A stretch of 64,000 bases of DNA from Bicyclus anynana (GCF_947172395.1 NC_069105.1:1364001-1428000), one strand, 5' to 3'. Shown: positions 45,572 to 56,147, counted from the stretch's first letter. Notes: a model not told the origin generated them from the sequence alone. A program made the numbers and translations.

Positions 45572-45886
45572 GGACGACCTCCGTGACGCAGTGGTATGCG
45601 CGGTGGATTTCCAAAACGGAGATCCTGGGTTTGATCCCCGGCTGGGTCAGTAGAGATTTTCTTATTCGATCCAGGTCTAGCTGATGGGAGGCTTCAGCCG
45701 TGGTTAGTTACCACCCTACCGGCAAAGACGTACCGCAATGCGATTTAGCGTTCCGGTACGATGTCGTGTAGAAACCGATTTTCATCGTCCTCCTAACAAG
45801 TTAGCCCGCTACCATCTTAGATTGAACCATCACTTACCAGCAGGTGAGATTTTAGTCAAGGGTTAACTTGTAAAGAATAAAAAAAA
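45572..45886 (+). mobile_element. SINE-A, full length
   Basis: Head GACCTCCGTGACGCAGTGGT (A box), GGGTTTGATCCCCGGCTGGG (B box), linker 'GGTCTAGCTGATGGGAGGCT', body and poly-A tail. It lies just downstream of pacifastin gene 2. Confidence 0.85.
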
Positions 45887-45921
45887 GTCATAACGTCAGG
45901 ATGGTTAATTTTTTTATATTT

Positions 45922-45927
45922 TTTATT
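45922..45927 (-). terminator. Poly(A) signal of pacifastin gene 2
   Basis: AATAAA on the minus strand about 75 bp past the stop codon of gene 2. Confidence 0.6.
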
Positions 45928-46001
45928 GATGCAATTACAGTATGTAATAATGTTTAAATTACATTTTGTTGCGTACATTTGAAGTATGTTTGTGATAAAT
46001 A

Positions 46002-49000
46002 CTACTTTCCGCTACCTTTTTCTCTCTCCCAGTCATAACCTGAAAATCAAATAATAGTAGATTGTTATACAAAGGGCTAAAAAGACCCATTATATACGAG
46101 GTATCCGCTAAATAGAAACCGAGTTTATAAATCACGCCAATTGTTTTTTTAATTCTAGCTTTTTAATTTTATTTTTCTTTCACATGAGAAAAAGGCAAAG
46201 ATATTACACCGTACAGGATGTACCATGTCTTCAAATCAGGGCCTTACCTATAATAATTCTATTTTCGGATAAAACCGTATAAAACCGTTTTATAGTAGGC
46301 TAGTAGGTACCTGGCTAGTACTCGTAACAGAAAAGAATTAAAAAAACAAAATTACTTTAGCCCCTAGAGGCTGAAATGCTTGTTTAGCCCCGCTGTGGAG
46401 TAATATGACAGTGTTTTTGAGCAAGAGTAGTGAAAATTATTTTTTTGAAAATAATACTTTTATCTCTTTAATAACGTTTATGTTATTTGAGAATTTGATA
46501 AATATTGCCCAATAGTAATTATTCATTTTAATATTAGTCCAAAGTACAAAGGTGAAAAATGCTAAGAATAAATTAATTTTTAAAATAGTCAATAAATCAG
46601 TCAGGCAAAACAATTTGCTACAAATTCTGACTTTACACATATTTTGTAAGACGCATAGTTTCCGAGATATCGCTAAAAACGCGTTTTCACCCCTTTTTAC
46701 CCGCCTACGGCGAAGCCAAAAGGAAGGGTAATGATTTTGGCAATCTATGTATGTATGTATGTTTGTTCCACCGTAGCGCTTAAACTACTGAACCGATTTT
46801 AATAAATAGCAACAAAAATGTTCATCGTAGAGCCGTGGTCGCACCGACTGTATACGGTCTAATGTGATTATGCCAGGAACACTTCTATTTTAAACATAGG
46901 TACTCATACGTACATGTGAGGTATATTATTTATTTATTTATTTGGTCCACCAGTGACTGTTGCAGCATTTACACAAATACAAACTAAAAAAAACACAAAC
47001 ACAAGGCTCTGCACCATCAAATGAAGGTAGACACGGCATGCACATTTCCGTAATATAAAATAAATTAACGATTACATTAAATCAGTTTACATAAGAAAAA
47101 AAATACATTTTACAACTACTTATCACTTATGCGACCACGGCTCTACCGTGACCATTTTTATTCCTATGCATTTATCTATTTCAATCTGAAATATTTTCTT
47201 GTTTCGTTCTTTATTATAAACTTTATTTAGGTTATACTTTTATATTTATATTAAGGTTATTTTAGTATAGTTTTTAAACTTTATTTTTATTTCAAGATGA
47301 CCACCCCACAAATTTGAGGTTAAGCTTCTATTCTACTACACATGTCCCAAAAATGAAATTGCGCTTAAAAAATGCAAAGCTCATGTAACATTTCAATGGA
47401 TTAACTTACAACTCATCAGGGTGCAAAAACTGCTCGTGCCGTCTTTTGAACAATGACAGGTGTTACCCAAAAATGAAATTGCGTTTATAAAATGCAAAGC
47501 TCATGTAACATTTCAATGGATTAACTTACAACTCATCAGGGTGCAAAAACTGCTCGTGCCGTCTTTTGAACAATGACAGGTGTTACCCAAAAATGAAATT
47601 GCGTTTAAAAAATGCAAAGCTCATGTAACATTTCAATGGATTAACTTACAACTCATCAGGGTGCAAAAACTGCTCGTGCCGTCTTTTGAACAATGACAGG
47701 TGTTACCCAAAAATGAAATTGCGTTTAAAAAATGCAAAGCTCATGTAACATTTCAATGGATTAACTTACAACTCATCAGGGTGCAAAAACTGCTCGTGCC
47801 GTCTTTTGAACAATGACAGGTGTTACCCAAAAATGAAATTGCGTTTATAAAATGCAAAGCTCATGTAACATTTCAATGGATTAACTTACAACTCATCAGG
47901 GTGCAAAAACTGCTCGTGCCGTCTTTTGAACAATGACAGGTGTTACATTCGTACTTAAATACCGAATCTGGTTCACATGGCTCTGAAATAATAAAATGCG
48001 TATTACTTGGATGGGCGGATAACTCAGACCAATTATAGAAGGACCTGTATCGCACTCATAGTCACGAACAAAATTGTCTGCCATTTTCTGAAGAAAACGA
48101 GCTTAGATTTGGTACATTTTTTATACTAAACTAGAAGTTTTTGCCCGTTTTTTACACCATTCAATTACACAAAAAGGTATTTTTACGGAGCTCTTTAACC
48201 GACGAACACGATTACAACTATGAAACATCGATTCTATAGACACAGTTTTTATAATCGCATTAGATCGTTGATAATATACTTTGACAGAAAAGTTACGTCT
48301 AGCGAGGCAGGTCCTATACAATAATTGGTCTCAGGCGAATAATAATCTATACTAATATTATAAAGCTGAAGAGTTTGTTTGATTGAACGCGCTAATCTAA
48401 TATCTAAGGAACTACTGGTCCGATTTGAAAAATTCTTACAGTATTAGATAGTCCATTTATCGAGGAAGGCTATAGGCTATACATTATTCCCGTATTCCTA
48501 CGGGAACGGGAACCACGCGATTAAAACCGCGCGGCATCAGCTAGTTAAATATAAATTCGATAGCCGGGAAATGTTGTATGATAATAGCACGGGAAAGAGA
48601 GGAATGGATGAAATTGGAGGCCTATACCCTACCAAGGGAATCCCTTGGTAGGGTATAGGCCTTCTATACCCTACCAAGTATAATATAAATATAATTTATA
48701 TGGAATTGACAGTTGTGCAGTAGTACCACTAGATGGCGCTGTTTCATTTCCTTAAAAATTCGCGTTTACGTTAACGCGATAGTAACAGTATCAAACTGCC
48801 ACTAGGCCCTCTGATATAATGTAGACTTTTCATAATATTATTAACTAGCCGGCGCCCGCGACTTCGTCCGCGTGAAACTCGATGTAAACTTTCAACTACC
48901 CCTATCCTACCCCTACCCTACCCCTACCTACCCCTACCCTACTTTTCTGGTTGATTTTTTACACCTTGTGTCTGAAAACCCCAAATATCTTACGGAACCC

Positions 49001-49869
49001 TATTTTTTTCCAAAATAAAATTAAGCCTATGTTACTTGTGGATAATGTAGCTTTCGAATAGTGAAAGAATTTTTAAAATCGGACCAGTAGTTTTTGAGCC
49101 TATTCATTACAAACAAACAAACAAACAAACATACAAACAAAGTTTTCCTCTTTATAATATTAGTATAGATGAGGTTGATTTTTGAATTGAGATGAAAATA
49201 AGGTCTTTAGTTATTTGATAAATAAAATAAACTTACCTTGAGGAGATCTGACAACTATAGTATGTTTTGCGTGAGCTATAGAAACTAGCTGAAAGACGAA
49301 ATACATTCAGTTAAGTGATATTTTTAAACTAAATTATATATGAGAAACCTGGTACAACTTTCAAAAGGCTCAAGAGACCGAGCACCACAAGATGACATGT
49401 ACTAGACACATATATTTGGGCAAATCACTGGATTTCGCACCAAACATGCAAAAAAAAAAATTATGAGCGGACATTTTAATGGTGAAAATCTTGTCCACCT
49501 TCGATAATCTACAAAATAGGAAATTACGATCGATTTCCATTGTTGTATTGTATATTTAGTAACATAGGCACATAGTTCGAAGAGCCGATGGACGTTGGGG
49601 TCCCAAAGTGCTGGAATGGCGACCCCGCACTAGTAAGCGCAGTGTTGGCCGACCCCTCACCAGGTGGACTGACGACATCAAGCGAGTCGCAGGGATTCGC
49701 TGGATGCAGGTGGCTCAGTATCGTGATGTTTGGAAGTCCCTACAAAAGGCCTTTGTCCTGCAGTGGACGTCCATCGGCTGATATGATGATGATGATGATA
49801 TTTAGTAATAGTTAAATAAGTAATATGAAAACTTACAACTATAAATAAAACATATATATTTTTATACAT
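46002..49869 (-). CDS. Pacifastin gene 2: secreted single-domain serine protease inhibitor (P1 Leu)
   Basis: Exons on the minus strand: 49869-49837, 49288-49237, 47982-47890 and 46039-46002, giving 71 residues. Exon 1 (MYKNIYVLFIV, donor GTAAGT) and exon 2 (LVSIAHA then KHTIVVRSPQ) form a signal peptide with likely cleavage after AHA. Exon 3 holds the whole inhibitor domain with the pacifastin spacing C-x9-C-N-x-C-x-C-x3-G-x4-C-T-x3-C (CNTCHC, CTLMSC). Exon 4 adds YDWEREKGSGK and a TAG. All introns end in AG, and phases are 0, 1, 1. Pacifastin inhibitors block trypsin- and chymotrypsin-like proteases in haemolymph. The residue after Cys-Thr is P1; Leu there points to chymotrypsin-like targets, as in locust SGCI. 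Intron 3 contains a 120-bp tandem array copied from exon 3, and intron 2 holds two Helitrons and a palindrome. Known of the family: inhibitor fold and P1 rule. Inferred: secretion and target. Confidence 0.85.
46050..46440 (-). repeat. Intron-3 block shared by all three pacifastin genes
   Basis: The complement contains 'AACTCGGTTTCTATTTAG', 'TAATGGGTCTTTTTAGCCC', 'TTGTATAACAATCTACTATT' directly upstream of exon 4. The same block precedes exon 4 of gene 1 (53050-53200) and occurs inverted in intron 3 of gene 3 (59225-60260). It is paralogous intron sequence rather than a mobile family elsewhere in the window. Confidence 0.7.
46650..46860. other. Probable interspersed repeat in intron 3
   Basis: 'AAGGGTAATGATTTTGGCAA' and (TATG)n followed by CTACTGAACCGATTTTAAT look like a lepidopteran interspersed repeat, but no second copy is present here. 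Confidence 0.3.
46925..47160 (-). mobile_element. Probable LINE 3' UTR in intron 3 of gene 2
   Basis: (TTTA)n start and 'CACCAGTGACTGTTGCAGCA' AT-rich sequence as at 9785. No coding part. Confidence 0.35.
47344..47945 (-). repeat. 120-bp tandem array containing the 3' half of pacifastin exon 3
   Basis: Five copies at exactly 120-bp steps (marker ACTCATCAGGGTGCAAAAAC at 47411, 47531, 47651, 47771, 47891). Each holds the exon part coding NTCHCSKDGTSSFCTLMS, the GTAAGT donor and ~50 bp of intron 3. Only the rightmost copy is preceded by the exon 5' half and an acceptor, so it is the real exon. The other four lie within intron 3 as donor-bearing half exons without a visible acceptor. Copies are nearly identical, so the expansion is recent or is being homogenised. 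Confidence 0.95.
48346..48545 (+). mobile_element. Non-autonomous Helitron, complete, intron 2 of gene 2
   Basis: TCTATACTAATATTATAAAG to GCGCGGCATCAGCTAG followed by T, with CCCGTATTCCTACGGG palindrome. Inserted antisense to the host gene. Confidence 0.85.
48618..48662. repeat. Perfect 22-bp-arm palindrome
   Basis: AGGCCTATACCCTACCAAGG-GA and its exact complement flank a single A. A third partial arm (CTATACCCTACCAAG) follows at 48664. In intron 2 of pacifastin gene 2. Confidence 0.85.
48844..49170 (-). mobile_element. Helitron with internal CCCTAC repeats
   Basis: On the minus strand it runs from ATCTATACTAATATTATAAA at 49170 to GCGGACGAAGTCGCGGGCGC-CGGCTAGT at 48844. The CCCTACCCCTAC stretch at 48897-48950 is inside. 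In intron 2 of gene 2. Confidence 0.8.
49563..49802 (+). mobile_element. RTE LINE 3' fragment, intron 1 of gene 2
   Basis: 'GCACATAGTTCGAAGAGCCG' to CAGTGGACGTCCATCGGCTG-ATATGATGATGATG. Antisense to gene 2, ending 35 bp before its exon 1. Confidence 0.85.
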
Positions 49870-50070
49870 CTTGGACTCTTGTGAGGAAACAAATTGTTTT
49901 GAGAATGCCCAACGTTAATAATCTACCGAAGCAAATGGCGAAATAGATTTTCTATTTTCTATTACTAACATTACATAGTTATTAGAATTTGTGTTTTTAA
50001 TAACCACTTACATGCCGTTCGATTTCAGCCATGTTGCACTAATTTTCTGTGCTTTTAAAATAAATCCATC
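49870..50070 (-). promoter_or_regulatory. 5' flank of gene 2, duplicated at gene 1
   Basis: The complement aligns with 50690-50893: 'GGATTTATTTT.AAAGCACAG', 'TTAG.GCAACATGGCT', 'AAACACAAATTCTAATAA', 'ACAATTTGTTTCCTC.CAAGA'. It probably contains a 5' UTR exon (donor GTAAGT complement at 50006-50011; acceptor AG complement at 49923-49924) and the promoter. A Helitron lies directly beyond. Confidence 0.5.
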
Positions 50071-50142
50071 CATACTAATATTATAAATGCGAAAGTCTGT
50101 CTTTCTGTCTGCCACTTTTTCGTGGCCAAACCACTGAACTTT
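50071..50142 (+). mobile_element. Helitron 5' fragment
   Basis: TCCATACTAATATTATAAAT then GCGAAAGTCTGTCTTTCTGT. Interrupted by the SINE-A copy; 'CGTGGCTTAGCCGTGAAAAG' after the SINE (50370) may be its continuation. Confidence 0.55.
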
Positions 50143-50352
50143 TTGGCTGGTGGGAGATTTCCATTTGGCTAGTCACCACCCTAACGGGAAAGACGTTCAT
50201 ACCAAGCGATTTAGCGATTCGGTACGATGTCGTTTAGACACCGAAAGTAGTGTGGTTTTTGATCCTCCTTCTACCAAGTTAGCCTACTTCCATCTTGGAT
50301 TGCATTATCACTTAACACCAGGTGAGATTGTAGTCGAGGGCTAAAAAAAAAA
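50143..50352 (+). mobile_element. SINE-A, head missing, between genes 2 and 1
   Basis: 'GGCTGGTGGGAGATTTCCAT' to 'GGGCTAAAAAAAAAAGAA'. Diverged. Confidence 0.75.
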
Positions 50353-50472
50353 GAATTATGACAATTTTTACGTGGCTTAGCCGTGAAAAGGTAACATTCA
50401 GATAAACTTACATTTATAATATCAATATAAATAGATGGATTTTTGATACAGATACATATCTTATTATATACA

Positions 50473-50685
50473 TCTATACTAATATTATAAAGCTGAAGAG
50501 TTTGTTTGTTTGTTTGTTTGTTTGTTTGATTGAACGCGCTAATCTCAGGAACTACTGGTCTGATTTGTGAAACTCTTTCTGTGTTAGATAGCCCATTTAT
50601 CGAGGAAGGCTATAGGCTATATTTTATCCCCGTATTCCTGCGGGAACGGGAAGCACGCGGGTTAAACCGCGCGGCCTCAGCTGTT
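50473..50685 (+). mobile_element. Non-autonomous Helitron upstream of gene 1
   Basis: TCTATACTAATATTATAAAG, a (GTTT)n expansion, then all core blocks, ending GCGCGGCCTCAGCTGT. It abuts the conserved 5' flank of gene 1. Confidence 0.8.
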
Positions 50686-50689
50686 ATAG

Positions 50690-50893
50690 GTTTAAATGGA
50701 TTTATTTTGAAAGCACAGAGAATTAGAGCAACATGGCTTAAATCATGCGTGCAAGTGATTATTATAAACACAAATTCTAATAAATATATTATGTTATATA
50801 AATAACCAATAAAGAAACTATTACTCCATTAACTTCTGTAGAAAAACAACGTTGGACATTGTATAACAATTTGTTTCCTCTCAAGAATCCAAG
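50690..50893 (+). promoter_or_regulatory. 5' flank of gene 1, inverted copy of the gene 2 flank
   Basis: See 49870. The putative upstream donor here reads GCAAGT at 50751-50756 where gene 2 has GTAAGT. A candidate acceptor AG is at 50840-50841. 'ACAACATGGCTTAA' gives a two-codon upstream ORF. Confidence 0.5.
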
Positions 50894-53263
50894 ATGTATA
50901 AACAAAAACTTATATTTGTTTTATTTATAGTGGCAAGTTTTGTATTACTATTTTAATTATTACGAAATATCCAATCATCGTCATTATAAGTCCATTTTAA
51001 CGGCTCAATACAAGGACAGGTTTCCCTCTTTCTGGAGGTGGCATATGGAACTTAGACCTACCACGCTGTGCCAGTGCGGGTTGGCGGGCTTAGGTTGATA
51101 TTATATAAACGATGAGAATATTAAATTATCGACCACTATCAGCTGTTAATGATAATGACCAGACCAACTGCACGTGCTCTCCGAGGCACATGCACTCCGA
51201 GGCACGTGTCCTCCAAGGCACGGGGGTAAAACACCACCAACTTAACAACTCCGGGCTGAGAAATATACAGCAATGGAAATTGAGCGTGATTTCCCGTTTT
51301 ATGACAACATTCTCCAGCTGCTTTGTTAAATAGATTTTCACCATGAAAATGCACCCTTATAATGATTTATCATCATCATAATTAGCCGCTGGACGTCCTG
51401 GACTGCCTCTTGTATGGACTTCTACTTCTCATTCCGGTGCGGGGTCGCCATTCCAGCACCTTGGGACCCCATCGGCTCTTCGAACTATGTGCCCTGTCCT
51501 TCAGCTTCGCGACTCGCTGAGCTATGTCAGTAACTTTGGTTCGTCTGCGGATCTCCTCATTTCTGATTCTATCACGCAGAGAAATCATAGCTTATAATAC
51601 TTACTTTACATATTAATACATATTTTTTTCTTTTTAGTTTTAAAATACCACTTTACCGAATGTTTTCGTCTTTCAGCTCTTTTCTATGGCTCACTCAAAA
51701 CATACTATGGTTGTAAGATCTGTTGAAGGTAAGCATCTCTTATAGTCTTGTACATAAAAGCTATTTATACCAAAACCTTTTCTCCTTCTCTTAGAACTAT
51801 GCTTGAGTTGTCATTCAATTTGAATCGCATGTCGATAATTTTTTAAAAAAATTAAGAGCCGTTCTCAAAAATTGCAAAAGTTATAAACAGTAATCAAACC
51901 ATATTCGTCTCATTGCTGAACTCGAGTCTCCTCTCAGAATGAGAGGGGTTAGGCCAATAGAAGGTGGACATAGGCCTCTTACATGGACCTCCAAGCACAA
52001 CGATCTCGAGCTGCCAGCATCCAGCGGCTCCCTGCAACCCGCTTGATATCCTCGATCCACCTAGTGGGGGGTCGGCCAACACTGCGCTTTCCGGTGCGTG
52101 AATTACATGCGTTGACTAGTACACATTTTATTATTACAGAGCCATGTATACCAGGATCAAAATTTGAAATTAAATGCAACTCCTGTTACTGCTTGGATGA
52201 CGGCAACAGTGTTTGCACAAAGATGGGTTGTAAGTAATTTTAGTCTTTAATAGTTGACGCCGCCCGGTTTCACTGGTGGTTCTCGTTCCCGTATGAATAA
52301 TATAGCCTTCCTCGATATATGGGCTATCTAACACTGAAAGAATTTTTCAAATCGGATCAGTAGTTTCTGAGATTAGCGCGTTCAATCAAACAAACAAACA
52401 AACCCTTCAGCTTTATAATATTAGTAAAGATACTTAGTTGTAGAGCGTTTGGCAAGCCTTTGAGAGACGTGATAGCCTAATGGATATATGACCTCTGCCT
52501 TCGATTCGAAGGGCGTAGGTTCGAATCCGGCCCGGGGCATGCACCTCTAACTTTTCAGTTGTGTGCATTTTAAGAAATTAAATATCACGTGTCTCAAACG
52601 ATGAAGGAAAAACATCATGAGGAAACCTGCATACTTGAGAATCTTCTTAATTCTCTGCGTGTGTGAAACCTGCCAATCCGCATTGGGCCAGCGTGGTAGA
52701 CTAGTAGCCTAACCCCTCTTATTCTGAGAGAAGACTTGTGCTCAACAGGGAGCCAAACATGGGTTGTCAATGAAGACGACCACCCACATACTTATTTTGC
52801 CTCCAACTAGCATTGTCCAGAGAACTGGAAACCATTTTAGCTTTAGGAAACATATGTTAAAATTAATAATAACAAATAGGCTATATATATTCCATATGTA
52901 TATGGAGTTAATAAACGAAAAGTTTATTTATTAAAAAACATCTTTTTTCTTTTTATTTTATTCTTTTACAAGTTAGCCCTTGATTACAATCTCACCTGAT
53001 GGTAAGTGATGATGCAATCTAAGATGGAAGCGGGCTAACATATGTTGAAAAGCAGAGTATAACACGTGGGGCTAAACCCACTATAAACTCGGTTTCTATT
53101 TAGGCGGCCCTCGCCTTACGTCGCGGACCCTAAAAATACCTCGTATATAATGGGTCTTTTTAGCCCCTTGTATAACAATCTACTATTATCGTTTAATTTT
53201 TTATGTTTTTATTTTTTCCTTTTAGGTCTTGGAGAGGAGGGAGGGGAAGGTGATGAAAAGTAG
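50894..53263 (+). CDS. Pacifastin gene 1: secreted single-domain serine protease inhibitor (P1 Lys)
   Basis: Exons 50894-50932, 51677-51728, 52140-52229 and 53226-53263, giving 72 residues. Exon 1 is MYKQKLIFVLFIV. Its donor is GCAAGT, aligned with GTAAGT of gene 2; a GT three bases earlier (50930) would also keep the frame but has a poor context. Exon 2 (LFSMAHS then KHTMVVRSVE) ends the signal peptide, with likely cleavage after AHS. Exon 3 is the domain: E-P-C, then C-N-S-C-Y-C, G, CTKMGC, matching C-x9-C-N-x-C-x-C-x3-G-x3-C-T-x3-C. Exon 4 adds an acidic tail LGEEGGEGDEK. Phases 0, 1, 1 equal those of gene 2. Lys after Cys-Thr is the predicted P1 and suggests trypsin-like targets. Introns hold RTE, SINE and Helitron insertions. 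Single-domain, single-copy translation is inferred from the exon chain; no transcript was seen. Confidence 0.85.
51369..51592 (-). mobile_element. RTE LINE 3' fragment, intron 1 of gene 1
   Basis: Minus-strand RTE tail (RDRIRNEEIRRRTKVTDIAQ, RVAKLK) with internal deletions. Antisense to gene 1. Confidence 0.75.
51893..51962 (-). mobile_element. SINE-B 3' fragment, intron 2 of gene 1
   Basis: 'CATTGCTGAACTCGAGTCTC' and 'CTCAGAATGAGAGGGGTTAG' are the distal SINE-B. It is fused directly to the RTE fragment at 51963. Confidence 0.7.
51963..52098 (-). mobile_element. RTE LINE fragment, intron 2 of gene 1
   Basis: Encodes TGKRSVGRPPTRWIEDIKRV and AGSRWMLAARDR on the minus strand. It ends 41 bp before exon 3 of gene 1, leaving a short acceptor region. 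Confidence 0.8.
52251..52431 (-). mobile_element. Helitron, intron 3 of gene 1
   Basis: Minus-strand copy from TCTTTACTAATATTATAAAG to 'GGCGTCAACTATT', with a deletion in the GC-rich 3' part. It begins 21 bp after the exon 3 donor. Confidence 0.75.
52461..52765 (+). mobile_element. SINE-B, near full length, intron 3 of gene 1
   Basis: Head CGTGATAGCCTAATGGATAT, B box GGTTCGAATCCGG, 'GCATTGGGCCAGCGTGGTAG' and distal block. Confidence 0.85.
52960..53041 (-). mobile_element. SINE-A 3' fragment, intron 3 of gene 1
   Basis: 'TTCTTTTACAAGTTAGCCCT' to 'AAGATGGAAGCGGGCTAAC'. Confidence 0.75.
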
Positions 53264-53399
53264 CTATTTTAAACCAAGACATACACACACACTTCAAATG
53301 TACTTTAATTAAATAACAGTATCATTATATACTTATAAAGTACATAAAGGAATATCTTGACGTTTTGATCTTACAACCATTACTATGTTTTCGTGGCGA

Positions 53400-53405
53400 A
53401 ATAAA
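53400..53405 (+). terminator. Poly(A) signal of pacifastin gene 1
   Basis: AATAAA 137 bp after the stop codon of gene 1. Confidence 0.6.
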
Positions 53406-53424
53406 AAACTGTATTGAAATTCAT

Positions 53425-53728
53425 CATTATCAACCTATATTCGGCTCACTGCTAAGCTCGAGTCTCCTCTCAGAATGAGACGGGTTAGGCCAATAGTCCA
53501 CCACGCTGGCCCAATGCGGATTGGCAGACTTCACACACGCAGAGAGTTAAGAAAATTCTCTGGTATGCAGGTTTCCTCACGATGTTTTTCCTTCACCGTT
53601 TGAGACACGTGATATTTAATTTCTTAAAATGCACACAACTGAAAAGTTGGAGGTGCATGCCCCGGACCGGATTCGAACTCACACCCTCCGGAATCGGAGG
53701 CAGAGGTCATATCCACTGGGCTATTCAT
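53425..53728 (-). mobile_element. SINE-B, full length
   Basis: Minus-strand copy from 'CATCATTATCAACCTATATT' to 'GTCATATCCACTGGGCTAT'. The LTR element inserted 26 bp to its right. Confidence 0.85.
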
Positions 53729-53754
53729 TTAATGGGCTAATAATTATATATATA

Positions 53755-54769
53755 TGTCGCCGGGGAAGCTTGGCTCACTGAGGGCTCTATGGCCTCAGAC
53801 CTAATAGTTGTCATGTTTCCTCTGTGGTTATTTCGAATCGACTTGTTATCTAGTGCTCTGATCATTTTGCAGTCAAAATACTATTCCGTTTCGATTTAAT
53901 TAATAATTAGTCTCTCAAGTAATGATGACAGGTGACAGCAGTAGAAAAGAAACTCTTTAGGTTCTGTGTTGAGATTTTGCTGTCGTAATGGTCAGCAAAA
54001 TCTACGTTAATTAATTTAATAAATTTAGAATCAAGTTTTCATGTAATTAGGTTTTGATTATTTACTCTTGAAGTAATTAAGATTGTAAAACGTTACCACC
54101 ATAACGAACGTGGCGGCGATCGACCAATAGGAGATCACGTAACTCTCATCCAATGGCATCGCGTCCCAAATGGCGCGTACGCGTGTACTGTCACTGTGTA
54201 TTCACTCTAGTGAGGCATCCTGCCTCCGTCTGTCTCCGTAGTCTGTTGATTTAGTAATTCAGTTCTAATCGCGTTTTTAAGACGGAATAATCGTCTTCTA
54301 CTTGTTAAGTATAGTGAAATAGTGAAATGTTAAGTAGTGTTAATACGAAAAGGAAAGTGATTAGTGACTTGGGTTATTAATTGGTTCAATTCTTTGTTGA
54401 GCAGCTTGAGGCGTCATGCTGCTTGTCGCGTTAGTGATTTTGTTCGATAATGTTTCGTGATGAAGTAATTATTGATCTTAAATTGTTTACTGTGGGCATG
54501 GAGAGCATGTCGGGCAGGGTTGGTGAGTGTTTACTAGTATTAAAAGGCGCCTTTAAACCACACCCAATGGTCACAAGTCCTGGGACTTGCTCGATGTACT
54601 TCCTCTACCACAACTACCAGGGTAAAATAGTAAAATTAAGAGTAGTATTGTGTAAGCGATTAGTGAGGTTAAGCATAGCATACCTATTGTAATTGGCAGA
54701 GCCGATGACCAAGGTTAGGTCAGTGGTTCTGTCCATATTTTTATTAATGACTCTACGATTATTACGACA
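53755..54769 (+). repeat. 5' LTR
   Basis: Identical by eye to the 3' LTR except position 6 (C here, T at 57011). The 80-codon frame present in both LTRs is a duplicated chance ORF. Confidence 0.9.
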
Positions 54770-56147
54770 TCAGAAGTGGTATCGCTCCAGCGATCCCTTT
54801 CTGCCGGTCAATCTGTACCAAATCCTGACATTGACAATGAAAGTGCAACTTAATTCGTAATTTGTGAAATCCCTGATGAAATTAATTTTATTTGATAACT
54901 ACCCTCAGTTTTTCTTGTGGTAACTAAGTTGGACTTAAAACCGTAAAATAGTTTTGACAATTTAATGTTGATGCGTCATTGAGTTGAATCGGCAATGGTT
55001 GCCGTGATGCCCGTGTCGCCATATCGAATCCAAATAAATAATGTAATAACGTAAAAGACAAAGAGAAAAGAAAAGAAAAAGAAAAAAAAAAAAAAAAAAT
55101 TGAGAAATGTTCATTACGTTGCAATCTGTATTACTTTTAAGATTTATCGTTTGCAAACGTTATGCGTTTGCGAGTCGAGTACTTTTAGTTAAAAACCACG
55201 ACTGTTTGAGCCGAGTGTGCGAATCTTTTACCGATAATTTCAAAATAGATATTGCGTTTACGTGGCGTACGGCATTTTCCTTAGTTAGATTGCGTCTCTT
55301 ACTTTTCATTTAATTCAGATTGTACCAAGGGTTTATTTTAAGAACTTCTCCGCCTCTTTACATCCCCAAAATAAATTATTGATGATGGAAGACAATTTCT
55401 CAGAAGCTTCCAAGACTTATTGTGACAGGCATTGCAACGAACTACACATAGTGACTCCAGGTAACGAAATACTATCTTTGGTTATTTGCAATGCTCTTTT
55501 TACTGTAAAGTACATACAATATTTGGTATAGCTTCGTTAACACTTCTTGTATGTAGTCAAAATTGTGTAGTACCTAAACTTCTCAGTCTAGTTGACTTTG
55601 ACAGTAGGGTCATCAATATAGAAGCCCTGCATGTTTACATCCAAAGAAGAATGGCCGAGGCGGTTGTAGAAGAAAAAAAACCACTATTAGTAAGGAGACT
55701 ACTTGGTTTTAATTAAAAACAATCAAACGTCGCTTCACCTTTGTTTAGCAATCCTTATAGTGAAGTACACAGTGCTCAAGAGCGGTATCTGGTCGTCATT
55801 GAAGGCCTTGCAGGGTCACAGATAACCAATTGAGGCGACCTGCTCGCCCTGGTGATCTTCAGGCGGCCGTGTTGCCTCTGGTATCAACGGTGTCAAACGT
55901 CTACAGCCGCGCAGCCCGCTACTACTTCTGCAGTCGCTGCAGCCTGCGGCTATTGCGACCGCTGGAGCTGGCGTGCTGCCTGTGTCGTCTACTACATTGA
56001 CCACTGCGTGGACTATTTATTCCCGGTGAATATAGTTTCAATTATTTTAACATTTACACAAACATCATCACAAACACTTTAAAAGAAAGAGTAATTAGAA
56101 TATTTATAATTTTACTTATTGGCGGCGTGGAGTCGTTTATAACTAAT

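Noticed and set aside
45572..45660. tRNA gene
   Set aside because: The head has A and B boxes but continues into the SINE-A body, and its stems do not close.
47344..47945. CRISPR-like regular array
   Set aside because: The 120-bp units are contiguous copies with no unique spacers and contain exon sequence in an insect genome.
54450..54692. 80-codon ORF identical to one at 57701-57943
   Set aside because: It is present twice only because it lies in the LTRs; composition is not protein-like and no family is recognised.
55386..55464. Host exon captured in the LTR element (ATG frame ending at a GT donor)
   Set aside because: No recognised domain, and the proposed acceptor at 56957 joins to no convincing continuing frame.
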